A stretch of 64,000 nt of DNA from Eurosta solidaginis (Eukaryota; Arthropoda; Insecta; Diptera; Tephritidae): assembly GCF_040869045.1 (NCBI RefSeq), contig NC_090319.1:230013832-230077831 (forward strand), read 5' to 3'. Both the position numbers and the translations under genes were made by a program. Shown here in pieces: positions 20,124-29,436 of the stretch; the stretch's first letter is position 1; each line of letters begins with the position of its first letter. The notes under the pieces are model-generated. The model had not been told where the DNA came from, searched no databases, and was given only the letters and a program-made list of their open reading frames with translations.

Positions 20124-21545
20124 CCAATGGAGGAAAGCAACTTTTGTGTGCTTTTGTTAAATATTGGCTCCACATACATGATTCACTCCTTGAAACAAAT
20201 AGTCTGTCTGATTTTGGATTTTTTTTTATTAGATTAACATATTTTTGATTTTTTTTTCGATTGTTGTTGTGTTCAAACAGTTTTGTATGGATGCGAAGAA
20301 TTTTCGCTGGAATTGACCATCCTATAGGCTAGATGCTTTGAGATGCGTACCGCGTTAAGACTTCGTATTTAGGGAAGTATTTAAGCATGACACTTCTTTT
20401 GGTTTTGTGCAAAAATACGCGATACACTTTCTGGAATTTTTGTCATTAAGGTTAGGATAGGTATAGGATAAGTTAGGTGGTAGCTGCCCTGATAAGGATA
20501 GCTCACTTGGACAACACGAAGGTCCGTTTTGATACCACATACACCAAAAATAACGGTGACTTAGATCTAGCTACTTAGAGAACGATAAAGCTCCGAATGA
20601 TACCGATCTCAACTTTGGATAAATCCTCGGGAGATCCAAGTGAGTCGCGACCGAAGTACTTTTGCTTAGTTCTGGCAAAAGCGGGGCAATCAAGCATAAA
20701 GTGATTTGGTGATTCCACCTCATCATTCTCCATACAGCTGCAGCAGGATGGAGTTTCCAGTATATTGAGACGTACCGAATGGATACCCATGGGACAGTGC
20801 CCTGTCAAAACCCCAATGACCATTGATAGGTGAGCCTTAGTGAACCCAATTATTTCAGCAGACCTCCTGCCATCCACATTCGGCCAGAAAGATCTTGCTA
20901 CCCTGCAAGACGTCATTAAGGTTAAATGCCAATTGACTTACTAGGTGTTCACGTTTGCTACAATCCAATAGAAAAAAATATACAAATAGTAAGTACATCT
21001 CAAACTCATTGTCGAGATGCCACCTCAATTTAATAAATTTTTTTTAACTTTTCTTTAGTATTTGAGAAAGAATATATATATTTATATTGAATATTTCGGA
21101 AATTGTGGTTGTATATCAAATAAATCACAACCGATATTTCTTTCTCAAAAATGTTGCATGCCACAACACACCATGACATTATGCCCTTACTTACACCTTT
21201 GTGCCACATTACCACTACACAGACTCACATGGTCTCAAACCAAGTTTCTTTTGATGATTTTTGTTTTTTTGATAAATAACCTTGTCGCGTTTAATTACAA
21301 GCGGAACAGATATAATTATTTTGATTTTTGTTGGGTTTTCTTTAATAGAAAGTTTTTTTTTGCGTTTAAAGACATAACAAGCGGATAAGCTTCTAATATT
21401 TTTGGTGATTTTTTTTTATTGGTTTTCTTAAAAACAATTCCGTTTGCGTTAAACTATTTTTTTTTTAATACTGCGTTAAAGAGTCATATTTTTTTTTTGC
21501 GAGTGCAAATATACTTATACTTTTTTTAAATTTTTTTTTGGGAAC
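20124..21545 (+). other. G2 unit 1 leader (untranslated)
   Basis: About 1.4 kb separates PBS and gag. It is AT-rich with long T tracts (for example 21402-21540). It includes a captured LINE piece (20455-20911). No other coding signal is seen. Unit 2 has the same leader (38118-39515), so it is part of the element. Confidence 0.7.
20455..20911 (-). mobile_element. 5'-truncated LINE tail captured in the G2 leader
   Basis: GTCATTAAGGTTA is duplicated at 20442-20454 and 20912-20924, flanking 457 bp. The minus strand encodes an ORF2 C-terminus (20916-20575). It shows VVIGVLTGHCPMGIHSVRL-like sequence and CCSCMENDEVESPNHFMLDC, the zinc motif after RNase H in R1/I-like LINEs, then a 3' UTR ending in GGTTAGG-type repeats. 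The same insertion with the same flanks is at 38450-38886 in unit 2, so it predates the tandem. Confidence 0.85.
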
Positions 21546-22290
21546 ATGCCATTTCGTCACAGCGATGAACACACTCCTTTGCAGGTTGGATGTTTTCTAT
21601 GTAGGAAGGCCTTTACGAATAGGGATAACATTCTAACTACCGCGTGTGATCGCCGCGTTAGAACAATTCTTCTTGTCCACTCTGTATAGCTCCTCGCCGC
21701 AGTAAGGAATTTAATCAGAATATATATAACACTAGATTGTTGAAGACGATGTCTCAGGGCAACGCAGGTAATACCAGTGGCATTGGGAATCTGCATAAGT
21801 CCCATAGGGAAGATCAACAAGAGCTGCAACAAGGAGCAGCAAATGGTAGTAGCTTATCAGCTGAAAGAGCGCATGGCGGGGACATACCACCAGCAAATGA
21901 CGATGAAGCTCGCATCAGAAACATGGTCTCAGCAATTGTGTCTGCGAGGTCAGCAACGGTTATTGAGGGTTTGGAAAATCGCGTACCCCAAATAGCAGAG
22001 GCGAGGATAGAAAATACCTTATCCAGTTTCTTAGAGTGGTTAAATATTAACCCTGCTCCACAAGTCCCTGTAGGCAATGATACAAGTCAGCCAGCTAACT
22101 TATCTGCTGCTCAACTCCTACAAATAGGTCTACACCAGTGTGGCCTAGAGATGCACCTCCATTGCCAAATCAAAGTAGTACTAATTTTCATAACCAGATT
22201 GACCAAATTCGATTAAGCGAATTGTCCACTGTTCCGTATACGAGTAGAATAGCTCATCTAATTTCTAGTTGGGATGTAAAGTTCGACGGC
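21546..22290 (+). pseudogene. G2 unit 1 gag, N-terminal half with RING-like zinc finger
   Basis: The ATG at 21546 opens a frame with C-F-L-C at residues 16-19 and Cys34, then stops at 21687. In the neighbouring frame NNSSCPLC follows (about 21671) and leads without stop into MSQGNAGNTSG and the matrix-like region (21737-22216). CxxC...C...CPxC is the outline of a RING-type finger whose central His/Cys part is lost to a frameshift. A second frameshift near 22135, shared with unit 2, leads into RIAHLISSWDVKFDGT, the start of the capsid. LINE C then interrupts at 22294. Confidence 0.55.
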
Positions 22291-22345
22291 ACCTGTTGTT
22301 GTTGTTGTTGTAGCAATGCTCGCCCCACCTAATAGCCGCGACCGA

Positions 22346-23281
22346 TCACAAATTGTCATCAATATCCTCTAACGGGAGTCCAAGGAAACTTGCCGTTTCA
22401 ACAGGGGTGGACCATAAGGAAAGGGGTGTTAGAGGCGTTGGTTCCACATTACAATTAAAGAGATGGTTGGTGTCATGTGGGGACACATTGCAAGCGGGGC
22501 CTACATTTTGTATGTCGGGGTTGATTCTGGATAGGTAAGAGTTTAACCTGTTACAGTATCCAGAACGAAGTTGAGCAAGAGTGACACGCGTTTCCCTGGG
22601 GAGTATGCGTTCCTCTTCCGCGAGTTCTGGATATTTTTCTTCAAGTACTGGATTCACCGGGCAATTCCCGACATAAAGGTCCGACGCCTGTCTATGGAGT
22701 TCACCAAGGACCTGCTTGTGTTTTTTCGCTTCATACGGCTGGGTTCTCAGGTGCCGTATTTCCTCAAAATGCTTACGGAGATGACTCCTTGGGCCCCTAG
22801 GTGGTGCTGGTTCGTCAATCAGATGTCTGTTGGGATGGCCAGGTTTCTGGGTATTCAACAGAAACTGTTTGGTCAGCATCTCATTTCTCTCCCTGATGGG
22901 GAGTATTCTCGCCTCATTATGCAGATGGTGTTCTGGGGACATAAGAAGACAGCCCGTGGCGATTCTGAGAGCAGTATTTTGGCAGGCCTGTAGTTTCTTC
23001 CAGTGGGTAGTTTTTAGGCTTCGCGACCATATGGGTGACGCGTAGCACGTAATCGGCTGGCTAATTGCTTTGTATGTGGTCATGAGCGTTTCTATATCTT
23101 TTCCCCAGGTACTGCCAGCAAGGGATTTGAGGATTTTATTACGGCTCTGAATTCTCGGAACAATTGCGGTTGCGTGCGCACCAAAATGTAGATCCTGATC
23201 AAACGTCACACCCAAGATTTTGGGGTGTAGGACAGTCGGTAGCGTAGTGCCATCGACGTGGATGTTCAATATGGTCGACAT
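22346..23281 (-). pseudogene. LINE C ORF C-terminus
   Basis: 311 open codons from ILGVTFDQDLHFGAHA (post-RT thumb) through SQPITCYASPIWS and LRIATGC, to a Cys/His end (CNVSPHDTNHLFNC). It stops at 22346, leaving a 3' UTR of about 50 bp. No RNase H lies between thumb and zinc motif, which argues against I/R1 and for an Ingi/Vingi- or jockey-like group. A frameshift near 23285 separates it from the RT frame. Confidence 0.85.
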
Positions 23282-23284
23282 TAG

Positions 23285-24799
23285 AGGTCGCGGAAGATTT
23301 AGTCGGTGACAATGCCAGGTTTCGCGAGGCGAAAAAACTGGAGAGACCAGGGAGATAGCCGTTTATTTTATTGCATAGCTCATCGATCTCTGGGCCTGGG
23401 CCTGTGGCCATTATTGTGCAGTCATCGGCGTAGGAAACGATTGTGGCTCCTTCCGGTGGTGAAGGTAGCTTAGATATGTAGAAATTAAACAAAAGTGGGG
23501 ATAGGACACCACCCTGTGGCACCCCCTGTTTAATTCTCCTTGGTTTTGATGTTTCGTTTCTGAATTGCACCGATGCCTCCCGACCACCCAGATAATTTGC
23601 GGTCCACCTTTTAAGACATGGGGGAAGGGTAGACCCTTCCAGGTCTTGCAGTAACGAGCCATGGTTGACCGTATCAAAGGCTTTTGATAGGTCTAGCGCT
23701 ACGAGTACTGTTCTATGGTGGGGGTATTGATTCAAACCGCAATTTATCTTAGCGCGGAGGTAGTGCTTTGGAATTTTCTGAAGCCATGCTGATGAGGGGC
23801 TAGCTGCAAATGTGCTTGGAAATAAGGGAGCAAAATGGCTTCAAGCGTCTTTGCCACTGGCGATAGGAGAGATATCGGACGATATGACTCACCTATGTTA
23901 GCTGGTTTCCCAGGCTTTAATAGCGGGACCACCTTGCCCATTTGCCATTTCTCGGGTATGACAAAGGTGGAAAGAGACAGGTTGAAGACAAGCGCTAAAT
24001 ATTTGAAACCCTCTTTTCCTAGGTTTTTAAGCATCGGCATGGCTATGCCGTCTGGGCCCACTGCTTTGGATGGTTTAGCGCGACCAATGGCGTTCTCAAC
24101 CTCTCTAGCGGTGATGGTGACTGGTGACGCGCTGAATTTGTGTTTATGTGCATGTCTATTGGCTCTCCGTCTATCTTTGTCAACCGTAGGATGCATTATA
24201 TATTGTCGGCAGAAAGCGCTCGCGCATTTTTTCGCATCCGACAGCACCTTATCGCCAAAGGCGATGGAAACTTTGTCTTTGTGCTTAGTCGGATTCGATA
24301 GGGACTTTACGGTGGACCAAAATTTACCTACACCGGTAGAGAGGTTACAACCTCTTAGGTGCTCTTCCCATTTCGCCCGCTTGTGTTCGTCCACAAGCAA
24401 TCTGATGCGTTGGTTTATATCCCTTATTTGGGGGTCGCCTGGATCAAGCTGTCTTATAAGGTCGCGTTCCCTCGCTAAGCTCGCGGCCTCCGCCGGGAAG
24501 TGGGGCCGGATTTCGGGAATTCTCCCGGCGGGAATGAAATGTGCCGAGGCGGATTCAATGACTTTACGGAAGGCACGCTCCCCTTGGCGGGCATCAGTCG
24601 GGATAGGGAGGGCAGCAAAGCTGCTGTCTGTTGCAGATTTATATTCTTCCCACTTTCCTTTTTTGAAGTTTACGAAAGTGCGTTTTTCGGTGACGATGAA
24701 GTCGGCGGTACGCTCGAACGAAATAAGTATGGGCAGGGGGTCGGATGCCAATGTTACCATCGGCTGCCAGTTGACGCAGTTTACGAGTTCTGCGCTCAC
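23285..24799 (-). pseudogene. LINE C reverse transcriptase
   Basis: Frame 24799-23744 carries the linker (KRAKWEEHLRGCN) and RT motifs SKAVGPDGIAMPML, YRPISLLSPVAKTLE and HQHGFRKFQSTTSAL. After a frameshift near 23740, frame 23735-23199 carries VALDLSKAFDTVNH, GVPQGGVLSPLLFNFY and VSYADDCTIMATG, so the catalytic YADD is intact. Spacing is normal; the only lesions are the frameshifts. Confidence 0.88.
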
Positions 24800-24834
24800 G
24801 ATTGAGATATCTGGCGAGCTATGACAGCTTCCTA

Positions 24835-25380
24835 CTATACGTTTATTGTGCAGAACGTCGTTTCTTCTATTTGATCCGCCAACATCTCACCCCTACTGTC
24901 CGCCCGCAAGTTTGAATGCCATAGGTCGTGATGGGCATTGAAATCGCCTAAGATAATGCGATTGTTGCCAGTGAGTAAGGCCTCGATATTAGGGCGGTGT
25001 GCAGTGGCGCAACAGGTGACAGGAGGGATGTAGATGTTGATCATTTCTATATTTGCATCGCCTGACCGAACAGATAGGCCTTGACGTTCTAAGACATTGT
25101 CCCTGCGGTCGATGCCAGGATCAAATATATAATATTGCACAGAGTGGTGTATAATAAACGCGAGGCCGCCTCCATTTCCGCTCTCGCGGTCTTTCCTGTG
25201 GACATTATACCCAGAGCAGGTCTGCAATGCAGATCTTGCTCTGAGTTTAGTCTCTTGAATCGCAGCAATGTGGATGTTGTGCCGCTTCATGAAATCGACT
25301 ATCTCCGTAATCTTCCCAGTTAGTCCATTACAGTTTAACTGCAGAATTCTGAAGTGCATGAGGGGTGACGCCGCCACTCT
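24835..25380 (-). pseudogene. LINE C endonuclease
   Basis: Within frame 26025-24835, from about 25360, one reads ILQLNCNGLTGKITEIV, AAIQETKL (catalytic Glu), GGGLAFIIH, INIYIPPV, RIILGDFNAHHDLWHS (GDFN) and GEMLADQIEE. A frameshift near 24838 moves the last part (SPDISIVS..., catalytic region) into the next frame. The enzyme nicks target DNA to prime reverse transcription. Confidence 0.87.
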
Positions 25381-25694
25381 AGGGGTAAGTGACGGGGGAC
25401 TACGCCTAGGTTGTGGAAGGCCAGGACGCAATTGCTGTTGTGGCCTTGGGACTGGGCGCCCTTGGGCAAGCATTGAGGTACCCGGATGATTTGGGTTTGC
25501 GACCTGGCAACATGGCGCGATGAAACCCGTCGAGGGGTTGCCGTCGCGGAGACCAGAACATCTAGGAAAGTGGCACCACCCAAGGCAGGAGCTGCATTGA
25601 GCGGATGTCGCAAACCTATATATTCTTGCTGGCAGACGGTGCAAACGGAGGTAGGGATTAAGAGTCTGTTTCCCTGAACTGCATGATTGCTGCC

Positions 25695-25731
<37 letters not shown>

Positions 25732-26298
25732 AAGAAGAAGACGGGGGCAGGGGCTGATGCTCAGCATTGCTACCAGCTCTACTACGAATGTAGTAGTTAT
25801 GAGTGGTATCAGCTGTTTGAGTTGTTGGCGCCGTGGGGTGCGAGCAGCAGCGGGTACTTGTTGTGGCTTGCTGAGCAGCGAGGCTGCTGGAAGGTAATGG
25901 GGGGCGCTTAGGCGTAGACTACGGGACGCCCTTGGGCGTGAGCAGCAAGGAGCCACAAAAGATTTATAAAAGTTACGTGGACGTCGGGTTTTGGGATCAA
26001 GCCCAGAACAACCTGTCCGATGCAACCATCCCTTGCACGAGACACACTGAACAGAGTATGACCGTCCTAAAAAGATTCTTTTCTAGCAAATGCAGCAGAA
26101 CCATTTCACAGGACCGGGGTCAGGAGACGGACCTGGATTGGGTTCGATACCTTCCCGGAGTAAGAGCATATGTAGCAGTCCTGCTGCAAGGAGCTGCTGG
26201 GAGGATGATAATTTGTGGGAGGGACGAAACAAATTAAATGGGGTCACACTGAAATGACAGTCCTTGGTCGGGAAAAATCCCGAGTCGCTCCGGTACAT
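25381..26298 (-). pseudogene. LINE C N-terminal region: 2A-like motif and PHD-like finger
   Basis: The ATG at 26298 starts a 57-codon leader ending LLLREGIEPNPGP, with NPG/P at residues 54-57, a 2A-like ribosome-skipping motif. Next comes a finger: FCCIC, CVSCKGWLHRTGC, then VAPCC, PHD-like spacing, with an in-frame TAG at 26083-26085 after CIC. A low-complexity Pro/Arg-rich linker (including the run of Pro from a 29-base homopolymer at 25703-25731) leads into the endonuclease. Known 2A use in LINEs releases the N-terminal peptide; here that is inference. Confidence 0.75.
25703..25731. repeat. 29-base poly-G tract inside LINE C ORF
   Basis: An unbroken run of G on the plus strand, read as a poly-Pro stretch on the LINE C coding strand. 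It lies in a linker, so length changes would not hit a domain but can shift frame. The exact length may be affected by sequencing. Confidence 0.9.
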
Positions 26299-26321
26299 AG
26301 AACCGACTGCCTTGGGAAGCG
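26256..26321 (-). ncRNA. Predicted HDV-like self-cleaving ribozyme at the LINE C 5' end
   Basis: Minus-strand pairings: P1 CGCTTC (26321-26316) with GGAGCG (26291-26286), one U-G. P2 GGCAGTC (26311-26305) with GACTGTC (26262-26256), one G-U. P3 GGT (26304-26302) with ACC (26294-26292). P4 TCGGGA-TTTT-TCCCGA (26283-26268). The P4-P2 joining strand CCAAG (26267-26263) would hold the active-site C. P1 starts at the first base of the element, as expected if the ribozyme defines the RNA 5' end. HDV-like ribozymes at LINE 5' ends are known (R2, L1Tc, RTE); activity here is untested. Confidence 0.65.
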
Positions 26322-26326
26322 TACCT

Positions 26327-27132
26327 CTCGTCTATCAGTCGATAGTTTCTTGTTCCGAATAGAGTTAGTTGTGATAGACACACTTAATGGTAATTTTAAT
26401 ATTTTCTGCGAACACGTACAATGTCTGTTTGTAAATGAGGCCAAAGATTGGTACTGGCGTTACCGTAGGTCGGTAGAACGAATTACCTGGCCAGCCCTTT
26501 GCCAAGCTTTGAGGACTAATTTTCAGCAGCATAGGAGTGATTTCGAGATTAAGGAGTTAATTCGCGCGCGTAAGCAAGGTCAAAATGAATGTTTTGATGA
26601 ATTCCGTAACGCCATATTGAAAATCGCGGAACCTTTTGAAACCCTACTTTCAGAGGTAGAGTTACTCGAAATTCTCAAGCATAATTTACGGCCACGTCTT
26701 AGGCAACAACTTCTTTTTGTACCAACTAATTCTGTAGCAGAAATGCGCCGACTCTGTTCGAAAGGTGAGAGTCTTGCTAACGAAATTGCTAAGACCACAC
26801 CCTTTTCTCAAACGAACAGCTCGCGACCATTACAAAGAAGGCAGGTGAATGAAGCCTACCTTGACTTAGACCTAGATGAGGAAGCAATAGCGCAAAGCGA
26901 ATTTGCTCAAGTAGAAGCTGTTTCTCAGCCAGCTGCCAAATTAAAACCTGGTTGCTGGAACTGCAACAAAGATCGGCATAGATACTACGATTGCCTTGAG
27001 GAGCGTACGGTGTTTTGCTACGGCTGTGGCGCACCAAACACGTATCGTCCAAAATGCCCAAAGTGTAGTCCGGGAAACTGCAAAGCGAGCGAGGAATCTC
27101 TACAGATCCCTCGCAACGACACCAAATGCTAG
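26327..27132 (+). pseudogene. G2 unit 1 gag, capsid and nucleocapsid half
   Basis: Frame open from the LINE C junction to TAG at 27130. SRLSVDSFLFRIE, DWYWRYRRS, LIRARKQGQNECFDEFRNA and ELLEILKHNLRPRLRQ are typical of the retrotransposon Gag capsid. CWNCNKDRHRYYDC is a full CCHC knuckle; a second, CYGCGAPNTYRPKC, lacks the His. The pol ATG (27126) overlaps the gag stop as ATGCTAG, in the -1 frame, so pol may be made by frameshift or reinitiation. Unit 2 has the same arrangement at 40241-41014. Confidence 0.85.
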
Positions 27133-27301
27133 ACAGCAATAATAACGCCATCGTATATACACAACATCAAACTGGCTGCGTAGCGTCCAGTGTACGCACT
27201 GCTGACTCACTCTTTTTGACAACACCCTTAAGAAAGCAGATAATACCGTATGATGAACGTTTGGGAAGATATAATGAGGTCCGGAATAGGATATTTAGTA
27301 G

Positions 27302-27565
27302 TGTAAGCAACCCTACTATCGAATTAACAATAACGACCCTGTTGTCACTCTCACTGGCAACCCAGTTGAAACATGGCGATACGAATCAAATTAACGAAGG
27401 ACAGTAGTAGTTAACGAGAAAGCGAAGCGTACCAATCGGAGAAACTAAAAACGTAAAATCTCATTCTATTAATTAATTTGAAATATAATATTAAACTCTG
27501 TAATTGAATTGTTGAATTAAAAACCAGTTCCTCAAATTTAAGAAACAATCCAAACTGTTTCTATA
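27302..27565 (+). repeat. G3 5' LTR
   Basis: TGTAAGCAACCC... to ...GTTTCTATA, 264 bp, identical in length to the 3' copy and matching except at three positions. The sequence after it (GTTCAGAAGAAGG) should hold the primer-binding site; I could not name the tRNA. Confidence 0.93.
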
Positions 27566-28159
27566 GTTCAGAAGAAGGGATTATTGCCCAAGAAAAACAG
27601 AGTGTGAGTGATTTTGCAAATTATATGTATGCATATACGTACGCGCAATAAAAAAATCTCCGTATAAACTGTGTTGGCATAAAATATGCATGAGCTTATG
27701 GAAAATATAAAGTTTTGTACTTATAATTGCTTTGCGACATATAGATATATATATATGTAAAGGTGCATGAACATGAATATGCACGGTCGAAAAGTTTAAG
27801 GGGCATATTCGTGGTGAAATCCGTTTGCAACATACGTACATACATACAGGTGCAGAACGTTCGAGAAATTACTGACGTCGGTGTGTTAGTGAATTTCATC
27901 ATATCGTGTGCGCGCATGTTCGGTAGTGTAATTGCAACGCGAATAGCATTTACACCAACAACAACGGAAATATTAGCGAGTAACGACAAAATTTCAAACG
28001 TATAAAAACGAGCAAGAACAAAAGAAAATAAGTGCGAGCAAATAAACGGCGAAATCGGTTGAACGAAGCAAAGAATCAGGTGGAAAATAAAAGCGATAAA
28101 AAGAAACGACTGAAACGAAACGTGAACGGCAAAGTCGTAAACAAAACAAAAACGAAAAT
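27566..28159 (+). other. G3 untranslated leader
   Basis: About 590 bp between LTR and gag ATG. AT-rich, with ATACATAC-type runs near 27825-27850. No convincing ORF. Confidence 0.75.
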
Positions 28160-29191
28160 ATGGGTGGAAATCAGAAACCAAAACAAAACAAAGTGCAAAG
28201 TGAAATGCAGCAGAACGATCAATATGAGGTATTTAAAATTGCCGATATGAAAATCGACCAATTAAAATCGGTATTATCGCAAAGAAATTTAGCAACGACA
28301 GGCTCGCGCGCTGAACTTGTGCAGCGTTTGCTTGACAACAATAGTTCTGATGAAATTGAGGTGCAAGTGCCACCGGTGATGTCAAGAGCAAATTCAAATG
28401 CAAATGTGAGTGCGGGCTCTAATGTTCAAGAGCAAATAAACTAGCTTCGGGGCGCTTTAGATAATATAGTCGCGTTATTGCAACAAAGCGTATCGAATTA
28501 AAATGTACAAAACGAACCTTCGCGCAAGTCGGTAACAACTCCCATGACAACAACTAGTTTGCAAAGCGGGAATGGGCGAAAGGAATCTATTAAAGAAATA
28601 AGTGAAACAATTCCGGAATTTGATCCGACAAACCCCCAATCGCTTACGGTAGAGCAATTCACAGACCGCGTTAGTAGTGTCGTGCAAGCGTATCAATTTG
28701 ATGAAAAGTGTGTACTTCTAGCTGTGTATAGTAGATTGCGTGGCGTAGCGCGTATGTGGCTCGATGCCCAACCAAGAGTACACACCTCATGGAACGATTT
28801 TTCAAATGATTTAGTGGCAGAATTTGGTGTTCACCTCGATGAGGCTCAGATACATCGGGTGATGGGTGAAAATGTTCGAAAATCAAATGAGCGAATTAAC
28901 GATTACTGTTTCCGTATTTGTGCGCTTGGTAGACAATACCGGCTTAGTGAATCCGCGATAATTAATTACATACGCGCCGGCTTACAACATCGTGAACTAC
29001 AAATCTCAATCGCCGCGATGAGATTTAAAACTGTCAAAGAAATGCGGGAAGTAATAGAAGACTATCTTTCCAATCGTAACAAAATCAGCGAAGTAAAAAC
29101 TAGAAATGTGTCGGTAAATGGGGAGGAACAACAAACACAGCAAACAACGAAATCATCAAAATCATCGAAATCATCGAAATGTCAAAATTAG
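28160..29191 (+). pseudogene. G3 gag with N-terminal SAP domain, two stops
   Basis: 344 codons in one frame from the ATG at 28160. Residues 28-59 (ADMKIDQLKSVLSQRNL, TTGSRAELVQRLL) match the SAP helix-extended-helix DNA-binding motif. Two stops (TAG 28442-28444, TAA 28499-28501) fall in the linker. The capsid follows: ETIPEFDPTNPQSLTVEQF, MWLDAQPRVHTSWNDF, RINDYCFRICALGRQY. The end is Ser/Lys-rich with no CCHC knuckle, so a zinc-knuckle segment may have been deleted near 29180. Pol overlaps the last 13 bases in the -1 frame. Confidence 0.85.
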
Positions 29192-29436
29192 ATCAGTGCT
29201 TCACAAAACCAATCGAAGTTGGCTCTGAAACTTTTAAGACATTTATAGACACTGGCAGCCAGTGCAGTATGGTGCGGTCGTCGGTAGCTAAAACACTAAG
29301 CATGACACTCGACAAGTGTCAAACGCAACTAAACGGCTTTGGGGGCGGTAGTCAAGTTATACAAGAAATGTGCACTTTGAATATAATGCTATATTCTACG
29401 TGGTTGATGACGTATTGTTACAAACAGACTTTCTAA
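29179..29436 (+). pseudogene. G3 protease, start of pol
   Basis: Frame shows TFIDTGSQCSMVRSSVAKTL, the aspartic protease DTGS active site, and LNGFGGGSQVI, the flap side. A frameshift near 29366-29370 moves the end of the protease (DFLIGQDIL) into the next frame. Protease would cut Gag-Pol. Confidence 0.87.

Larger units (their letters stand above)
22295..26321 (-). mobile_element. LINE C, near full-length Ingi/Vingi-like LINE in G2 gag
   Basis: Unit 2 gives the empty site GACGGCACCTCTCGTC (40231-40246). In unit 1 this is split, with CACCT at 22290-22294 and TACCT at 26322-26326, a 5-bp duplication with one change. The minus-strand 3' end is GCTACAACAACAACAAC (22295-22316). The 5' end at 26321 coincides with the first base of a predicted HDV-like ribozyme. 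One ORF holds a 2A-like motif, PHD-like finger, endonuclease and RT; RNase H is absent. The clade call is inference. Lesions: one stop and three frameshifts. Confidence 0.9.

Noticed and set aside
23835..24824. 329-codon plus-strand ORF opposite LINE C RT
   Set aside because: The minus strand carries clear RT motifs in the same place; the plus-strand frame has none and is a shadow.
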